DNA from: Clostridiaceae bacterium
GTDB taxonomy: Bacteria > Bacillota > Clostridia > Acetivibrionales > DUMB01
NCBI GenBank assembly: GCA_012840085.1
Contig: DUMB01000006.1
Coordinates: 1 to 64,000, forward strand
Length of the DNA stretch: 64,000 nucleotides
Direction: 5' to 3'
Part shown: in pieces, positions 46,307-56,684 of the stretch
Numbering within the stretch: position 1 is the stretch's first letter
How the letters are laid out: every line of letters starts with the position of its first letter
Position numbers and translations under genes: made by a program
Notes under the pieces: model-generated
What the model was told of the DNA's origin: nothing
Seen by the model: the letters and a program-made list of their open reading frames with translations, nothing else
Database searches by the model: none

Positions 46307-47095
46307 TTAATTAGTGGGTTGTTTTAATTGTATTATAAATTCCGTTCCTGTGCCAACCTGGCTTTCTACCCGAATATCTCCGCTATACAGGTTGACGATA
46401 TGTTTTACAATGGACAAACCGAGGCCTGTGCCGTCCATACTTCTGGAACGGCCTTTATCAACCTTGTAGAACCTCTCAAATATTCTGTCTGTATGTTCAG
46501 AAGGTATGCCTATGCCGGTATGTTTTAATGAAGCCCACTTGTACTCCTTTGGGACAGCTCGCAGGGCAGCTTCTGATATATTTATAATGGTTGGAAGTAT
46601 CATAATCCCTAGTATAATAATTACTGCCAGCAGGCTGTTTCCTACACCTCCGAAATATTTGCTGATCAGCGGTACTATTACAATAAGGCCAAAGAAACCA
46701 TAAACTACTGATGGTATTCCCGCCATAAGCTCAATTGCTGGATGAAATATTTTTACCAACCAGTTTGGTGCAATTTCTGCAAGAAATACAGCCGTAAAGA
46801 TTCCAATACATGTTCCTGTCGCAAGTGCTCCGGCAATTCCCAACATTGAAGCAACAATCATAGGTAAAATGCCGAACTGCTCCGAGCCGGGAGCCCATTC
46901 CATGCCAAGTATGAATTGAAAAAAACCAATTTTAAATATGGCCAGCGACCCGTTTACAAATATATAAATCGTTATAATAAGTACAGAAAGAACAGATACA
47001 CAAGCACACAGGAAGAAAAGTTTCTCTGCTGTGCCTGATGCCATGGCAAATGTATTTGTCTTGAATCTTCTAATGTTGAATTGCCTCGGTGCCAT
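46307..47095 (-). pseudogene. In-frame fusion of pstC (N-terminal part) to the end of a PhoR-type kinase
   Basis: 262 codons without a stop. Residues 1-190 are a PstC phosphate permease: basic start, helices near 27-48, 75-105 and 125-170, with HPAIELMAGIPSVVYGFFGL and ALRAVPKEYKWASL. Residues 191-262 suddenly change to the ATPase end of a histidine kinase: TGIGIPSEHTDRIFERFYKVDKGRS, GTGLGLSIVKHIVNLYSGD, GTGTEFIIQL. The joint is near base 46526. PstC is cut before its last helices and the kinase lacks its His, so neither can work. The simplest reading is a deletion that removed pstA, pstB, phoU, phoP and most of phoR. A strong TAGGAGG site remains, so it may still be translated. Confidence 0.85.
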
Positions 47096-47148
47096 GCTTT
47101 ACCTCCTAAGATATTATCTCTGAAATATTATCTAAGTTTAAAATAGTC

Positions 47149-47273
47149 TATTGTACCGGTTTGACGCTAATATCCATCTTGCCTGTAATTTTGTTTGTTG
47201 CTTTTGATAATGCAGGTATATTTATCACTTACCTGGCACTTAAATACCACTGTTCTTCAACAATTTTCTGACC
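47149..47273 (-). pseudogene. Possible remnant of a pstS phosphate-binding protein
   Basis: On the minus strand 47273-47232 reads GQKIVEEQWYLSAR then stop, much like the EGQKIVE...GY segment near the end of PstS proteins. After a frame change, 47228-47149 reads a short piece with TNKITGKMDISVKPVQ then stop. There is a stop just before the first piece too. It lies directly before the pstC fragment, where pstS is expected. The similarity is short, so the call is tentative. Confidence 0.4.
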
Positions 47274-47422
47274 TTATTCCTGTAACATGATTGGCTGGGC
47301 AGAATATTATTGTATTAAGGAAAGCATGCCGGTGAGTACTGTTCTTGGTGAGCACTGTCGATTAAGGCTTTCAGGGTGCATAGAGGAGAGGGATATAGCA
47401 AATAAATTTTCAGGAGGTAATA

Positions 47423-47941
47423 ATGGATTTTTGGATACCCAGATTGCAGGTGTTTCCCTATAACAGGGGAAAAGCAGTTGAGTATGCCCACAGATGGGCT
47501 TTCGGAAGAAATCCGGCTTATTACGACTTTGAAAAAATAGGGGGGGACTGCACTAATTTTGCATCTCAGTGTATATATGCCGGAAGCGGGGTTATGAACT
47601 ATACTCCGGTATACGGCTGGTATTACAGAAGTTCCTATGACAGAACACCATCCTGGACGGGAGTAAACTTCCTGTACAAATTTCTTGTCAATAACAATGG
47701 GCAGGGGCCTTTTGCCCGGGAAGTTGATATAAGCCGGATAATGCCCGGCGATATTGTTCAGCTATCTTTCAGCGGAGATGGCTCTTTTCAGCACTCTCCC
47801 GTAGTAGTGGCTGTGGGAAATCCGCCTCATATAAGTAATATTCTTGTCGCGGCCCATACCGAAGACCGTGATAATTACCCTCTGGCAGACTATAACTGGG
47901 CAGATATAAGATTCCTGCACATTGAGGGAGTAAGGAAATAG
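47423..47941 (+). CDS. Amidase_6-type (NlpC/P60-like) amidase-domain protein
   Basis: 172 residues without a signal peptide. The catalytic Cys lies in GGDCTNFASQCIYAGS, and a His in FQHSPVVVAV is the likely partner; AHTEDRDNYPLADYNW matches the end of the Amidase_6 domain. Usually this domain is at the end of a larger, secreted protein in Firmicutes (spore or cell-wall related). Here it stands alone and starts MDFWIPRLQVFPYNRGKAVEYA. AGGAGG precedes the ATG. The substrate is unknown, probably a peptide bond in wall material or a small amide. Confidence 0.8.
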   Translation: MDFWIPRLQVFPYNRGKAVEYAHRWAFGRNPAYYDFEKIGGDCTNFASQCIYAGSGVMNYTPVYGWYYRSSYDRTPSWTGVNFLYKFLVNNNGQGPFAREVDISRIMPGDIVQLSFSGDGSFQHSPVVVAVGNPPHISNILVAAHTEDRDNYPLADYNWADIRFLHIEGVRK

Positions 47942-48033
47942 CAGTCCTTAGTCTTAGTAACGAACAATTAAACAGCTGTCACAGTATCGAGCTATAAGTG
48001 ACGGGCCATAATTAATAATGGCGGTGAATACAA

Positions 48034-48068
48034 ACAGAGCGGTGGATAAATTTACCGCTCTGTCTCTG
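48034..48068. terminator. Hairpin between the convergent amidase and cheW genes
   Basis: ACAGAGCGGT (48034-48043) pairs perfectly with ACCGCTCTGT (48054-48063). The T-run is poor on both sides, but the position between convergent genes fits a shared terminator. Confidence 0.6.
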
Positions 48069-48138
48069 TATATATTACCATATTATTTACTGTTTACTTC
48101 TCACTGTATATTTTGACTGTCATATTTAACTTTAGCTA

Positions 48139-48615
48139 TTAATTTGATGCAGTAGCAGACTGCAATCTCATTGGTGAATAAGCATTTTCTTCAGGTTCGA
48201 AAATAACTGCGTTTAAATCCACAAGCATTATTACTCTCTCATTAACCTTTGCAACACCGTTTACAAACCTTTTCCTGTTTCCGTTTAATACAGACGAGGT
48301 ATCTTCAATATCTGCATCGTCAACCTTGATTATTTCACTGACTGCATCTACAATAAATCCTACAATAGAAGAGTTTGCAGATACCATAATTATTTTGGTG
48401 AGATCGTCAAATTCTTTTACAGGGAGATTAAATCTTTTCCGGAGGCTGATGACGGAGTATACTTTTCCCCTTAAATTAATAAGTCCTTCAATATATTCAG
48501 GAACATTCGGGATTTTGAATATTTTAAGAGGCCTTTCAATTGAATTGACATAACTTATATCAACTCCGAATTCCTCATCCCCTACATTAAAAATTACCAG
48601 CTGACGACTTGCCAT
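48139..48615 (-). CDS. cheW: Chemotaxis coupling protein CheW
   Basis: 158 residues from the ATG at 48615, which has GGGGGAGGAG upstream; an earlier ATG is not needed. The sequence QLVIFNVGDEEFGVDISYVNSIERPLKIFKIPNVPEYIEGLINLRGKV contains the full CheW core with the typical NLRG. It links chemoreceptors to the CheA kinase. The gene stands alone, away from a che operon, so it may be a second CheW. Confidence 0.92.
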   Translation of the reverse strand: MASRQLVIFNVGDEEFGVDISYVNSIERPLKIFKIPNVPEYIEGLINLRGKVYSVISLRKRFNLPVKEFDDLTKIIMVSANSSIVGFIVDAVSEIIKVDDADIEDTSSVLNGNRKRFVNGVAKVNERVIMLVDLNAVIFEPEENAYSPMRLQSATASN

Positions 48616-48839
48616 TAAATCTCCTCCCCCGAATAATTGTAGACAGCACAAAAATATAAATATTAATAAAAATAATAATATTATTGAAATAATAAAATTA
48701 TACCATTTTTTTCTGTTTACTACAATGGGGAAAGGACTATTATTAACTTTAACTTCTCAAAATACAATTTAAGCCGTCTCTTATATAAGCTTGTCCAAAC
48801 TTATATAAGAACCGGCTTAAAAATCAATGTAAACTTGTG

Positions 48840-50045
48840 CTATGACCTGTAGCTGCCGTTTATTTTAACATAATCGTATGAGAAGTCACAGGTCCACATT
48901 CTGTCGGAAAACTCACCATTATTGAGTTTGATATATATTTTTATTTCATCCCTGGCAAGGGTCTTACTTGCTTCCTCTTCATCGAAAGGTACAGCGGCCC
49001 CATTCCTGCAAACAGCAATATCACCAATGTTTATATCTATTTTCTGTGGATCTATGTTTGCTCCCGAATATCCCACCGCGGTAATAATTCTACCCCAGTT
49101 TGCATCTTCACCGAAAATTGCTGTTTTTACAAGGGGAGATTTTGCAACTGCACTTACAACTTTATAGGCATCGTCTTCACTTGAAGCTCCTTCTGCAATA
49201 ATTTCAATAAGCTTGGTTGCACCTTCGCCATCTTTAGCTATCAGGCGGGCAAGATAAGTGCAGACAAATTCAAGGGCTTTTTTAAATTCGTCATAATCTT
49301 TGTCTTCAGCAACTATTCCCGGATTATCGGCAAGACCGTTCGCAAGTGCCAGAACCATATCACATACACTCGTATCGCCATCTACCGATATTCTATTGAA
49401 CGTGCGCTTTACGACATCTTTAAGGGCTTTTTCAAGAAGTTTGCGGGATATATTGACATCAGTAGTTATAATTCCAATCATGGTGGCCATATTTGGATGT
49501 ATCATTCCGGAGCCTTTTGCCATGCCGCCTATAACTACTTTTACACCTTGTATTTCAAATTCTACTGCAATTTCTTTTGGAATTGTATCAGTTGTCATTA
49601 TTGCTTCAACGGCATCGTGGCCTCCATCAGGCTCCATACCTGAAACAGCTTCATCAATTCCGGTCAGAACAGCTTCCATATTTAAAGGAACACCTATTAC
49701 TCCGGTAGAACCTATAAGAATTTCCTCAGGACTGCATTCCAGAAGCTCTGAAGCATATCTTGCCATCTCCTTGGCATTTTTGTAACCTTCTTCACCTACG
49801 CATGCGTTGGCATTTCCGCTGTTGATTATTACTGCACTGGCATAGCCGTTCTTTATATGCTCCATTGTTACCTGGAGAGAATGGCCTTTTACTGCATTGG
49901 TAGTAAATACGCCGGCTACTGCGGCACTGTCTTCTGAACAAACGATGGCCAGGTCTTTCTTGCCATTTTGTTTAATACCACAAGCCACTCCTGTTGCAAA
50001 AAATCCTTCAGGATAAGTTACTCCGCCACCTTCAATTACACGCAT
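48840..50045 (-). CDS. argJ: Glutamate N-acetyltransferase / amino-acid acetyltransferase ArgJ
   Basis: 401 residues from the ATG at 50045, preceded by GAGGTGA; an upstream ATG in the longer frame has no ribosome site. KGSGMIHPNMATMIGIITTD holds the self-cleavage site, where Thr becomes the nucleophile and splits the protein into alpha and beta chains. The enzyme moves acetyl from N-acetylornithine to glutamate in arginine synthesis and may also use acetyl-CoA. No other arg gene is in the window. Confidence 0.93.
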   Translation of the reverse strand: MRVIEGGGVTYPEGFFATGVACGIKQNGKKDLAIVCSEDSAAVAGVFTTNAVKGHSLQVTMEHIKNGYASAVIINSGNANACVGEEGYKNAKEMARYASELLECSPEEILIGSTGVIGVPLNMEAVLTGIDEAVSGMEPDGGHDAVEAIMTTDTIPKEIAVEFEIQGVKVVIGGMAKGSGMIHPNMATMIGIITTDVNISRKLLEKALKDVVKRTFNRISVDGDTSVCDMVLALANGLADNPGIVAEDKDYDEFKKALEFVCTYLARLIAKDGEGATKLIEIIAEGASSEDDAYKVVSAVAKSPLVKTAIFGEDANWGRIITAVGYSGANIDPQKIDINIGDIAVCRNGAAVPFDEEEASKTLARDEIKIYIKLNNGEFSDRMWTCDFSYDYVKINGSYRS

Positions 50046-50249
50046 TATATTCACCTCAATTATAAGATTAACTGCCGCTGCCATTTGCAGTTTCAGGGAA
50101 TCAATCCCGCAATGCTGCATCAGAAGAATCAATGGAAGCAGAGCAGCAATTTATGATAAGTCTGTTGTGACCAAAGAGCTGTCACCATTTATCTCATTTT
50201 CAACTAGCAAATACAAATTTTGCAATTATAATTGTAGAACAACTTTCTG

Positions 50250-50360
50250 TTAACTTGTTTTGCCGGCATTTTAACAACTGGAATTCCGGGCTTAAAAACT
50301 TATAAAAACCGGTTCTGAAGCTTTCCACAATGCTGTCTGTTAACTGGTACGACAAATTAA
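50250..50360. repeat. Shorter copy (about 110 bp) of the AACTTGTT element
   Basis: It begins TTAACTTGTTTTGCCGGCA and ends GGTACGACAAATTAA, with the CTTTCCACAATGCTGTCTG module inside. Both ends match the 30.4-kb copy, but the centre is about 70 bases shorter, and the terminal repeats have diverged. Confidence 0.6.
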
Positions 50361-50576
50361 AGTAAATTCACAAATCTATAATAATTAAAAGCACAATCAA
50401 ATCGACGAAACAAATAATTCCAGTATTGCAAGAAATAGCAACAAATTTAAACATAAAACTGTAGTAAGAATATTTAAATTATAACAGAATTAATTTAAGG
50501 TATTCAATAAATAATTATTTTAATTTGCATTGCATATTTTTGCCATGATGCATTATGAAGTGTGTTTTCTTTGCTC

Positions 50577-50605
50577 TTGACACATTTCTCAAATTTTTAT
50601 AATAT
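50577..50605 (+). promoter_or_regulatory. Promoter of the T-box/valS operon
   Basis: TTGACA at 50577-50582 with TATAAT at 50598-50603 (15-base spacer) or TAATAT at 50600-50605 (17 bases). Confidence 0.55.
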
Positions 50606-50630
50606 TGATTTAAATGAAATATTTACAATG

Positions 50631-50912
50631 TGAAAGACGATGAGTAAGAGGAGTAGGCAGTGAATTCCGCCTTAAGAGAGGGAAAGCCGTCGGCTGCAAG
50701 CTTCCCGGTTTGGAGACTGCTGAAGGTAGCTTATGAGTTCTGCATTCGAAAAAGAGACTTATCAAAGAGTCTCTTGTAAGTAGTTTGCAGCGGTAAGAGC
50801 CGTTATTTCAATAAGATGCCCTTTAAGCCTTATATCAGGGCTTGGGGAATTTTGGTGGTAACGCGGAAAGTATGCCTTTCGTCCAATATGTGTGATGGAA
50901 GGCTTTTTTGAT
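50631..50912 (+). ncRNA. T-box leader (tRNA-sensing riboswitch), probably valine
   Basis: The leader has the AGAGGAGTA motif of stem I (50647 region), a long stem I, and the T-box sequence TGGTGGTAACGCGG at 50853-50866, which pairs with the free ACCA end of uncharged tRNA. Then follows the terminator GCCTTTCGTC (50874-50883) with GATGGAAGGC (50894-50903) and six Ts. A GTT in the 3' side of stem I (50708-50710) is a possible valine specifier; I could not fold the RNA to prove it. The first large gene downstream is valS, which fits. Confidence 0.88.
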
Positions 50913-51053
50913 TTAGTAAAATGTTTATTTTTGTGAATGATTATTATAATGATTATTATGTAGATGTAAGCATTTATGAAAGATTACATAATATGAATGA
51001 TTATATTTATGAATGGTAATATACAGAATGAAAAGTAAGGAGAGTTGATATTA

Positions 51054-51293
51054 TTGTTTTTAAAGGTTATAGGCTTTATTTTTCTTATACCGGGAGTACT
51101 GATGGTTTTTGCCTCACGCTGGCTGGTCAGCAAGTACCGGCTTGATAATAATATTAAATGTGATTTTGAAAATGTGTTTAGCGAGGAGGAGCTTAAAGAA
51201 TATAAGTTCAACAAAGCTGTCGTAAACCTGAAGATGTTGGGAATGCTGATTGCTTTACCCGGGATAGCCCTTATTTTAATTGCATTCAGATAG
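51054..51293 (+). CDS. Small membrane protein in the valS operon
   Basis: About 79 residues, using the TTG at 51054, which lies 11 bases after AAGGAG; another TTG at 51045 is too close to that site. One helix at each end (residues 4-22 and 58-77) flanks a charged middle with FENVFSEEELKEYKFNKA. No family is recognised. It lies between the T-box terminator and valS, so its expression probably responds to uncharged tRNA. It is followed by 329 AT-rich bases without a recognisable gene. Confidence 0.55.
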   Translation: MFLKVIGFIFLIPGVLMVFASRWLVSKYRLDNNIKCDFENVFSEEELKEYKFNKAVVNLKMLGMLIALPGIALILIAFR

Positions 51294-51622
51294 GTTTATT
51301 GCGTAAAAATGTATTTTGTGCACTAAGTTAAATTAATACTGCGTTAAACTTGATACTGCATTTGAATAATAAAAAAGATGCTTTACTGCTGTTGCAATAT
51401 TAGTATAAACATTAATATAAGAACTTAATTTACTGCATTTAGTGTATCATAAATAAATCAGTGAATTAATAAAATGACAGCATTAAGCTGATTGAAAATA
51501 ATTGTACTGGTTTATTAATTGGCTTATTAATTAATTTGTTTATTAAATTATTAAAATTATCTATAAATGATACTTTGTATTATTCTAAAAGGGACATATG
51601 ATTTTTAACGGGAGGAGAATAT
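51294..51622. other. AT-rich gap before valS
   Basis: No gene, terminator or conserved RNA was recognised. The sequence is rich in TTAATTTG/TTATTAA words. valS could be read through from the T-box promoter or have its own promoter here. Confidence 0.35.
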
Positions 51623-54274
51623 ATGGAAGCAAAAAAGAATATTGCTAAAACTTATGAACCAAAGCAGGTTGAGGATAGACTGTATAAAGAATGGATGGAC
51701 AAAGGTTATTTTCATGCCCGGATTGATTACAGTAAAACACCATTCACCATTGTTATACCACCACCAAATATTACCGGGCAGCTTCATATGGGACATGCCC
51801 TGGACAATACTCTTCAGGATATCCTGATAAGATGGAAAAGAATGCAGGGATTTTGTGCACTTTGGCTTCCGGGAACGGACCATGCCAGTATTGCCACTGA
51901 AGCCAAGATAGTTGAGACAATGGCAAAAGAGGGCTTGACAAAAGAAGATATCGGAAGGGAAAAATTTCTGGAAAGAGCATGGGAATGGAAGAGGGTTTAT
52001 GGAGGAAGAATTGTTGAACAGCTGAAGAAACTCGGAAGTTCCTGTGACTGGGAGAGAGAAAGATTTACAATGGATGAGGGCCTTTCTGAAGCGGTAAGAG
52101 AGGTGTTTATCCGTCTTTATAAAAAAGGGCTTATATATAGAGGAGAGAGAATAATAAACTGGTGTCCTAAATGCAACACTTCCATTTCAGATGCGGAGGT
52201 TGAATATGAAGAACAGGAAGGACATTTCTGGCATATCAAGTATCCTGTAAAGGATAGCAATGAGTTTGTTGTTGTTGCTACAACAAGACCTGAGACCATG
52301 TTGGGTGATACTGCTGTGGCAGTGCATCCTGAAGATGAAAGGTACCGCCATTTGATAGGAAAGACAGTTATACTTCCGTTAGTTAACAGAGAAATTCCGG
52401 TTATTGCAGATGAATATGTTGAAAGAGACTTCGGTACAGGAGTTGTCAAGATTACACCGGCTCATGACCCGAACGACTTTGAAGTTGGTTTACGCCACGG
52501 TCTTGAACAAATAAAAGTTATGAATGACGATGCGACTATGAACGAAAATGCCGGTCAGTATGAAGGACTGGACAGGTATGAGGCAAGAGAGCAGATAGTA
52601 AAAGATCTTGAAAGCCTTGATTTACTCGTGAAAATTCAGAAACACACTCACAATGTAGGTACCTGCTACAGGTGCAACACCGTAATAGAGCCGATGATAT
52701 CAAAACAATGGTTTGTTCGCATGAAACCTCTTGCAGAACCTGCAATTGAAGTTGTCAAAAACGGCACAATAAAATTTGTACCGGACAGATTCTCAAAGAT
52801 TTACTTTAACTGGATGGAAAACATTCAGGATTGGTGCATATCAAGACAGCTCTGGTGGGGACACAGAATTCCTGCATATTATTGCAAGGAATGCGGCCAT
52901 ATGATGGTTGAACATGAGGCACCGGATATCTGCCCTGAATGTGGAAGCTCAAATATAGAACAGGATCCTGACACACTGGACACCTGGTTCAGCTCAGCTT
53001 TGTGGCCTTTTTCAACATTAGGATGGCCGCATGAAACTGAAGATCTGAAGTATTTTTACCCAACAGATGTACTTGTAACAGGCTACGATATTATTTTCTT
53101 CTGGGTCGCAAGAATGATATTCTCCGGGCTTGAACACATGGGCAAAGAACCTTTTAAATATGTATTTATTCATGGTATTGTAAGAGATGCTCTGGGGAGA
53201 AAGATGAGCAAATCTCTTGGCAATGGTATTGACCCTCTTGAGATAATTGACAAATATGGTACGGATGCATTAAGGTTTGCCCTTACAATCGGAAATTCAC
53301 CGGGGAATGATTTGAGATTTTCTGATGAAAAAGTTGAGTCCAGCAGGAATTTTGCAAACAAGATTTGGAATGCCTCCAGATTTGTTCTGATGAACTTTGA
53401 TGACGAAATTGATTTCTCAAAAGTGGACAAAGAAAAATTCACAACTGCTGACAGATGGATACTGAGCAGAGTAAATACAATTACAAAAGAAGTTACTGAG
53501 AACCTTGAAAAATTTGAGCTGGGAATAGCCCTGCAGAAGATATATGAATTCATTTGGGAAGAATTTTGTGACTGGTATATTGAGCTTGTCAAACCCAGAC
53601 TTTATGATAAAGAGAATGACACGAGACTTGAAGCCCAGTATGTATTAAATCATGTACTGGGTACGGCCATGAAGCTGCTGCATCCATTTATGCCGTTTGT
53701 TACAGAGGAAATATACAGACATCTTATAAATAACGATGAAAGCATTATGATTTCAAAGTGGCCTGAGTATGACGAAAGCATGCATTATCCTGAAGATGAG
53801 AAGAAAATGCACCTGATAATGGATGCTATTAAAAACATTAGAAATATCAGAGCAGAGATGAACGTACCGGCATCCAGGAAGGCAAAGGCAATATTTGTTA
53901 CGTCCTCTGAGGATGTGAGAAATACTCTTATTAAAGAAATCAGCTTTATTGAGAGACTTGCAGGAGTTGCCGGAACTGCGGTACAAACAGATAAATCCGG
54001 AATATCACCAAATGCAGTTGTTTCAATTATACCGGGCGCAGAAATATACATGCCCCTTGAAGATCTTGTAGATATAGAAAAGGAAATTGAAAGACTTGAA
54101 AAGGAAAAAGATAATCTGGAAAAAGAATTGCAGCGGGTAAACGGAAAACTCAGCAACGAGGGCTTTATATCAAAAGCTCCTGCCAAGGTTGTTGAGGAGG
54201 AAAGAGCAAAGAAGGTCAAGTACCAGGAAATGTACGACAAAGTTGTTGAAAGGCTGAACAGCCTGAAGAGGTGA
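51623..54274 (+). CDS. valS: Valyl-tRNA synthetase
   Basis: 883 residues, normal length. The HIGH motif is [14 protein letters not shown], the KMSKS loop is [11 protein letters not shown], the editing domain (about 190-330) has [18 protein letters not shown] zinc-type cluster [11 protein letters not shown]...CPECG is present, and the C-terminal coiled coil (about 815-883) grips the tRNA elbow. It charges tRNA-Val. A GGGAGGAG site precedes the ATG. The upstream T-box fits control by valine supply. nadE follows after four bases. Confidence 0.97.
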   Translation: MEAKKNIAKTYEPKQVEDRLYKEWMDKGYFHARIDYSKTPFTIVIPPPNITGQLHMGHALDNTLQDILIRWKRMQGFCALWLPGTDHASIATEAKIVETMAKEGLTKEDIGREKFLERAWEWKRVYGGRIVEQLKKLGSSCDWERERFTMDEGLSEAVREVFIRLYKKGLIYRGERIINWCPKCNTSISDAEVEYEEQEGHFWHIKYPVKDSNEFVVVATTRPETMLGDTAVAVHPEDERYRHLIGKTVILPLVNREIPVIADEYVERDFGTGVVKITPAHDPNDFEVGLRHGLEQIKVMNDDATMNENAGQYEGLDRYEAREQIVKDLESLDLLVKIQKHTHNVGTCYRCNTVIEPMISKQWFVRMKPLAEPAIEVVKNGTIKFVPDRFSKIYFNWMENIQDWCISRQLWWGHRIPAYYCKECGHMMVEHEAPDICPECGSSNIEQDPDTLDTWFSSALWPFSTLGWPHETEDLKYFYPTDVLVTGYDIIFFWVARMIFSGLEHMGKEPFKYVFIHGIVRDALGRKMSKSLGNGIDPLEIIDKYGTDALRFALTIGNSPGNDLRFSDEKVESSRNFANKIWNASRFVLMNFDDEIDFSKVDKEKFTTADRWILSRVNTITKEVTENLEKFELGIALQKIYEFIWEEFCDWYIELVKPRLYDKENDTRLEAQYVLNHVLGTAMKLLHPFMPFVTEEIYRHLINNDESIMISKWPEYDESMHYPEDEKKMHLIMDAIKNIRNIRAEMNVPASRKAKAIFVTSSEDVRNTLIKEISFIERLAGVAGTAVQTDKSGISPNAVVSIIPGAEIYMPLEDLVDIEKEIERLEKEKDNLEKELQRVNGKLSNEGFISKAPAKVVEEERAKKVKYQEMYDKVVERLNSLKR

Positions 54275-54278
54275 GTAT

Positions 54279-56237
54279 ATGAATTACGGCAACTATGGCT
54301 TTGTGCGTGTTGCTGCGGCGGTTCCACGCCTTAAAGTTGCAGACTGCAAGTATAATTCGGAAAATATTAAAGAGATGATAAATAAGGCAGACAAGCTTGG
54401 TATCCAGTTTGTTGTATTCCCCGAGCTTTCAATTACTGCCTATACATGTGGTGACCTGTTCCACCAGCAGCTGCTGCTGGAACAGGCTGCCAGGCAGCTT
54501 GGCGAGATACTTTCCGGCACAGGGGAATCGGATATAGTGGCAATAGCAGGAATGCCTCTGATGACAGACAATCAGCTTTTCAATTGCGCTGTTGTTATGC
54601 AAAAGGGAAGAATTATCGGAGTAGTTCCAAAGGAATATATACCGGGCTACAGCGAATTTTACGAGGAAAGATGGTTTGCACCCGGATCCAACAGTTTCAG
54701 CACTGTGATTAATCTTTGCGGGCAGGATGTACCTTTTGGCCAGGACTTACTCTTTGAATGTGAGGAAGACAAAAGGTTATGCTTTGGCGTTGAGATTTGT
54801 GAAGATTTGTGGGTTCCCATACCTCCCAGTTCTTATCAGGCTATTGCAGGTGCAGTACTTCTATTTAATTTGTCTGCAAGCAATGAAGTGGTGGGGAAAT
54901 ACAGCTACAGAAAAGATCTGGTAAAACAGCAGTCAGGCAGATGCATTGCAGGGTATGTCATGGCTTCAAGCGGAGTCGACGAATCTACCACTGATGTGGT
55001 ATTCAGCGGCCATGCAATTATTGCTGAAAACGGAGAGCTCCTGGCTGAGTCTGAAAGGTTTAAGAGACAAGGAAGTTTAATATTTGCAGATATTGATGTT
55101 GAAAGGCTTATAAGCAGCAGATTGAAAAATACCAGTTTTATGAGCGGAGTATCAAACAGAAAATTCAGAAGAATAGCTTTCAATTTAAAGAAGATGGCTT
55201 TGGAGAAGGTTTCCAGGCATATAGATCCACATCCCTTTGTGCCTTCAGATGAGGCCTTAAGGAACAAACGCTGCAGTGAAATATTCGCAATACAGACGAC
55301 AGGGCTTGCAAAGAGATTGGAGCATACAGGCGCCAAACATGCAGTCCTGGGTATTTCGGGCGGACTTGATTCTACCATGGCATTGCTTGTAACGGTTAAG
55401 ACTTTTGATCTTCTCAATCTGCCTAGGGAGAATATACTGGCTATTACTATGCCGGGTTTCGGCACTACGGATGTGACTTACAGCAACGCTTTAAAATTAA
55501 TTAGTTCCATGAAAGTCGGTTTCAGAGAGATTAACATAAAGGATGCGTGTCTGAAGCATTTTGAAGATATCGGACATGATCCCGATATTCATGATACCAC
55601 CTATGAGAACGTTCAAGCCCGTGAACGCACACAGATTCTTATGGATATTGCCAACAAGATTGGCGGGCTTGTGGTGGGCACAGGTGATTTATCTGAGCTT
55701 GCGCTTGGTTGGGCTACTTATAATGGAGACCACATGTCCATGTACTCTGTAAACTGCGGAGTACCAAAGACGCTCATAAAATATCTTGTCAGGTGGGTAG
55801 CTGAAAATGAACAGGATGATGAGACGAGGAGAGTATTGCTTGATATAATTGATACACCTATTACACCGGAATTGCTTCCACCTGATGCAAGCGGCAGGAT
55901 AAAACAAAAAACGGAAGATATAATAGGGCCCTATGAACTTCACGATTTCTTTCTCTATCATATGGTAAGGTATGGGGCTTCACCTAAAAAGATATTGTTT
56001 TTGGCAAAACAGGCATTCCAGGGCATTTATACAGGTGAAACCATAGCAAAATGGCTGGATGTATTTTGCAGGAGGTTCTTCAGCCAGCAGTTCAAGCGTT
56101 CATGTTTGCCTGACGGGCCAAAGGTGGGAACAATAAGCCTTTCACCCAGAGGCGACTGGCGGATGCCAAGTGATGCTCAGGCGCGGTTATGGCTGGAGGA
56201 ACTGAAAGAGACAGAGGACTGGAAATATCGTGGATAA
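54279..56237 (+). CDS. nadE: Glutamine-dependent NAD+ synthase
   Basis: 652 residues in two domains. The N-terminal nitrilase-type glutaminase has the Glu in VVFPELSITAY (residue 49), a Lys in VVPKEYIPGY, and the Cys in GVEICEDLWVP (about 175). The C-terminal synthetase has the ATP loop GISGGLDSTMALL (about 358). It makes NAD from deamido-NAD, ATP and glutamine. It begins four bases after valS, so it is probably co-transcribed under T-box influence, though the functional link is not obvious. The form resembles the long bacterial NadE of Mycobacterium type. Confidence 0.95.
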   Translation: MNYGNYGFVRVAAAVPRLKVADCKYNSENIKEMINKADKLGIQFVVFPELSITAYTCGDLFHQQLLLEQAARQLGEILSGTGESDIVAIAGMPLMTDNQLFNCAVVMQKGRIIGVVPKEYIPGYSEFYEERWFAPGSNSFSTVINLCGQDVPFGQDLLFECEEDKRLCFGVEICEDLWVPIPPSSYQAIAGAVLLFNLSASNEVVGKYSYRKDLVKQQSGRCIAGYVMASSGVDESTTDVVFSGHAIIAENGELLAESERFKRQGSLIFADIDVERLISSRLKNTSFMSGVSNRKFRRIAFNLKKMALEKVSRHIDPHPFVPSDEALRNKRCSEIFAIQTTGLAKRLEHTGAKHAVLGISGGLDSTMALLVTVKTFDLLNLPRENILAITMPGFGTTDVTYSNALKLISSMKVGFREINIKDACLKHFEDIGHDPDIHDTTYENVQARERTQILMDIANKIGGLVVGTGDLSELALGWATYNGDHMSMYSVNCGVPKTLIKYLVRWVAENEQDDETRRVLLDIIDTPITPELLPPDASGRIKQKTEDIIGPYELHDFFLYHMVRYGASPKKILFLAKQAFQGIYTGETIAKWLDVFCRRFFSQQFKRSCLPDGPKVGTISLSPRGDWRMPSDAQARLWLEELKETEDWKYRG

Positions 56238-56304
56238 AGTTAGTGGTATTGTGGAATAACTGCATTAAACATAAACCATGCTTTGAATAGAAATAAAAGT
56301 ATTG

Positions 56305-56383
56305 AATTTCATTATAGTGAGATGATTCATTTTATCTCACTATAATGTAATTTATTTTTATTTATTTCACTATAATGAAATTT
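56305..56383 (+). terminator. Alternative hairpins after nadE
   Basis: ATTATAGTGAGA (56311-56322) pairs perfectly with TCTCACTATAAT (56335-56346). The left arm can instead pair over 16 bases (56305-56320) with a third copy at 56367-56382. The three copies allow two exclusive structures, followed by T-rich DNA. It may be a terminator or an attenuator; the first is simpler. Confidence 0.5.
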
Positions 56384-56502
56384 ATTTTATTTATTTTACT
56401 ATAGAGATGATGAGATTTGTATTATTGCGGAGAAAACTCAAGGGGATTAGGTGGATTTTAAACGCTGATTAAAAAAAATAATGTAAATGACATAATTTGT
56501 TC

Positions 56503-56531
56503 TTGACAAAAAGTTTTATCTGTCTTAAAAT
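56503..56531 (+). promoter_or_regulatory. Strong promoter of the tRNA operon
   Basis: TTGACA (56503-56508), a 17-base spacer, then TAAAAT (56526-56531). About 150 bases of leader follow before the first tRNA, with the hairpin GCAGGCATCGGTATTGATGCC near 56578. Confidence 0.7.
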
Positions 56532-56684
56532 AGCTTTGTGCCTTTTCGAGAGAAAACAATAAAATCTTGTGAAGGCGTGCAGGCATCGGTATTGATGCCG
56601 GCAGGATGATTCCTTAATGAGGTCTATGGACATTGTTATTAAAAAGATGTTACCCACCTTGTAAGGAATGTTTGATATGTGAAT

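Noticed and set aside
54905-55465. 186-codon minus-strand frame over nadE
   Set aside because: Antisense shadow of a well-conserved gene without its own ribosome site.
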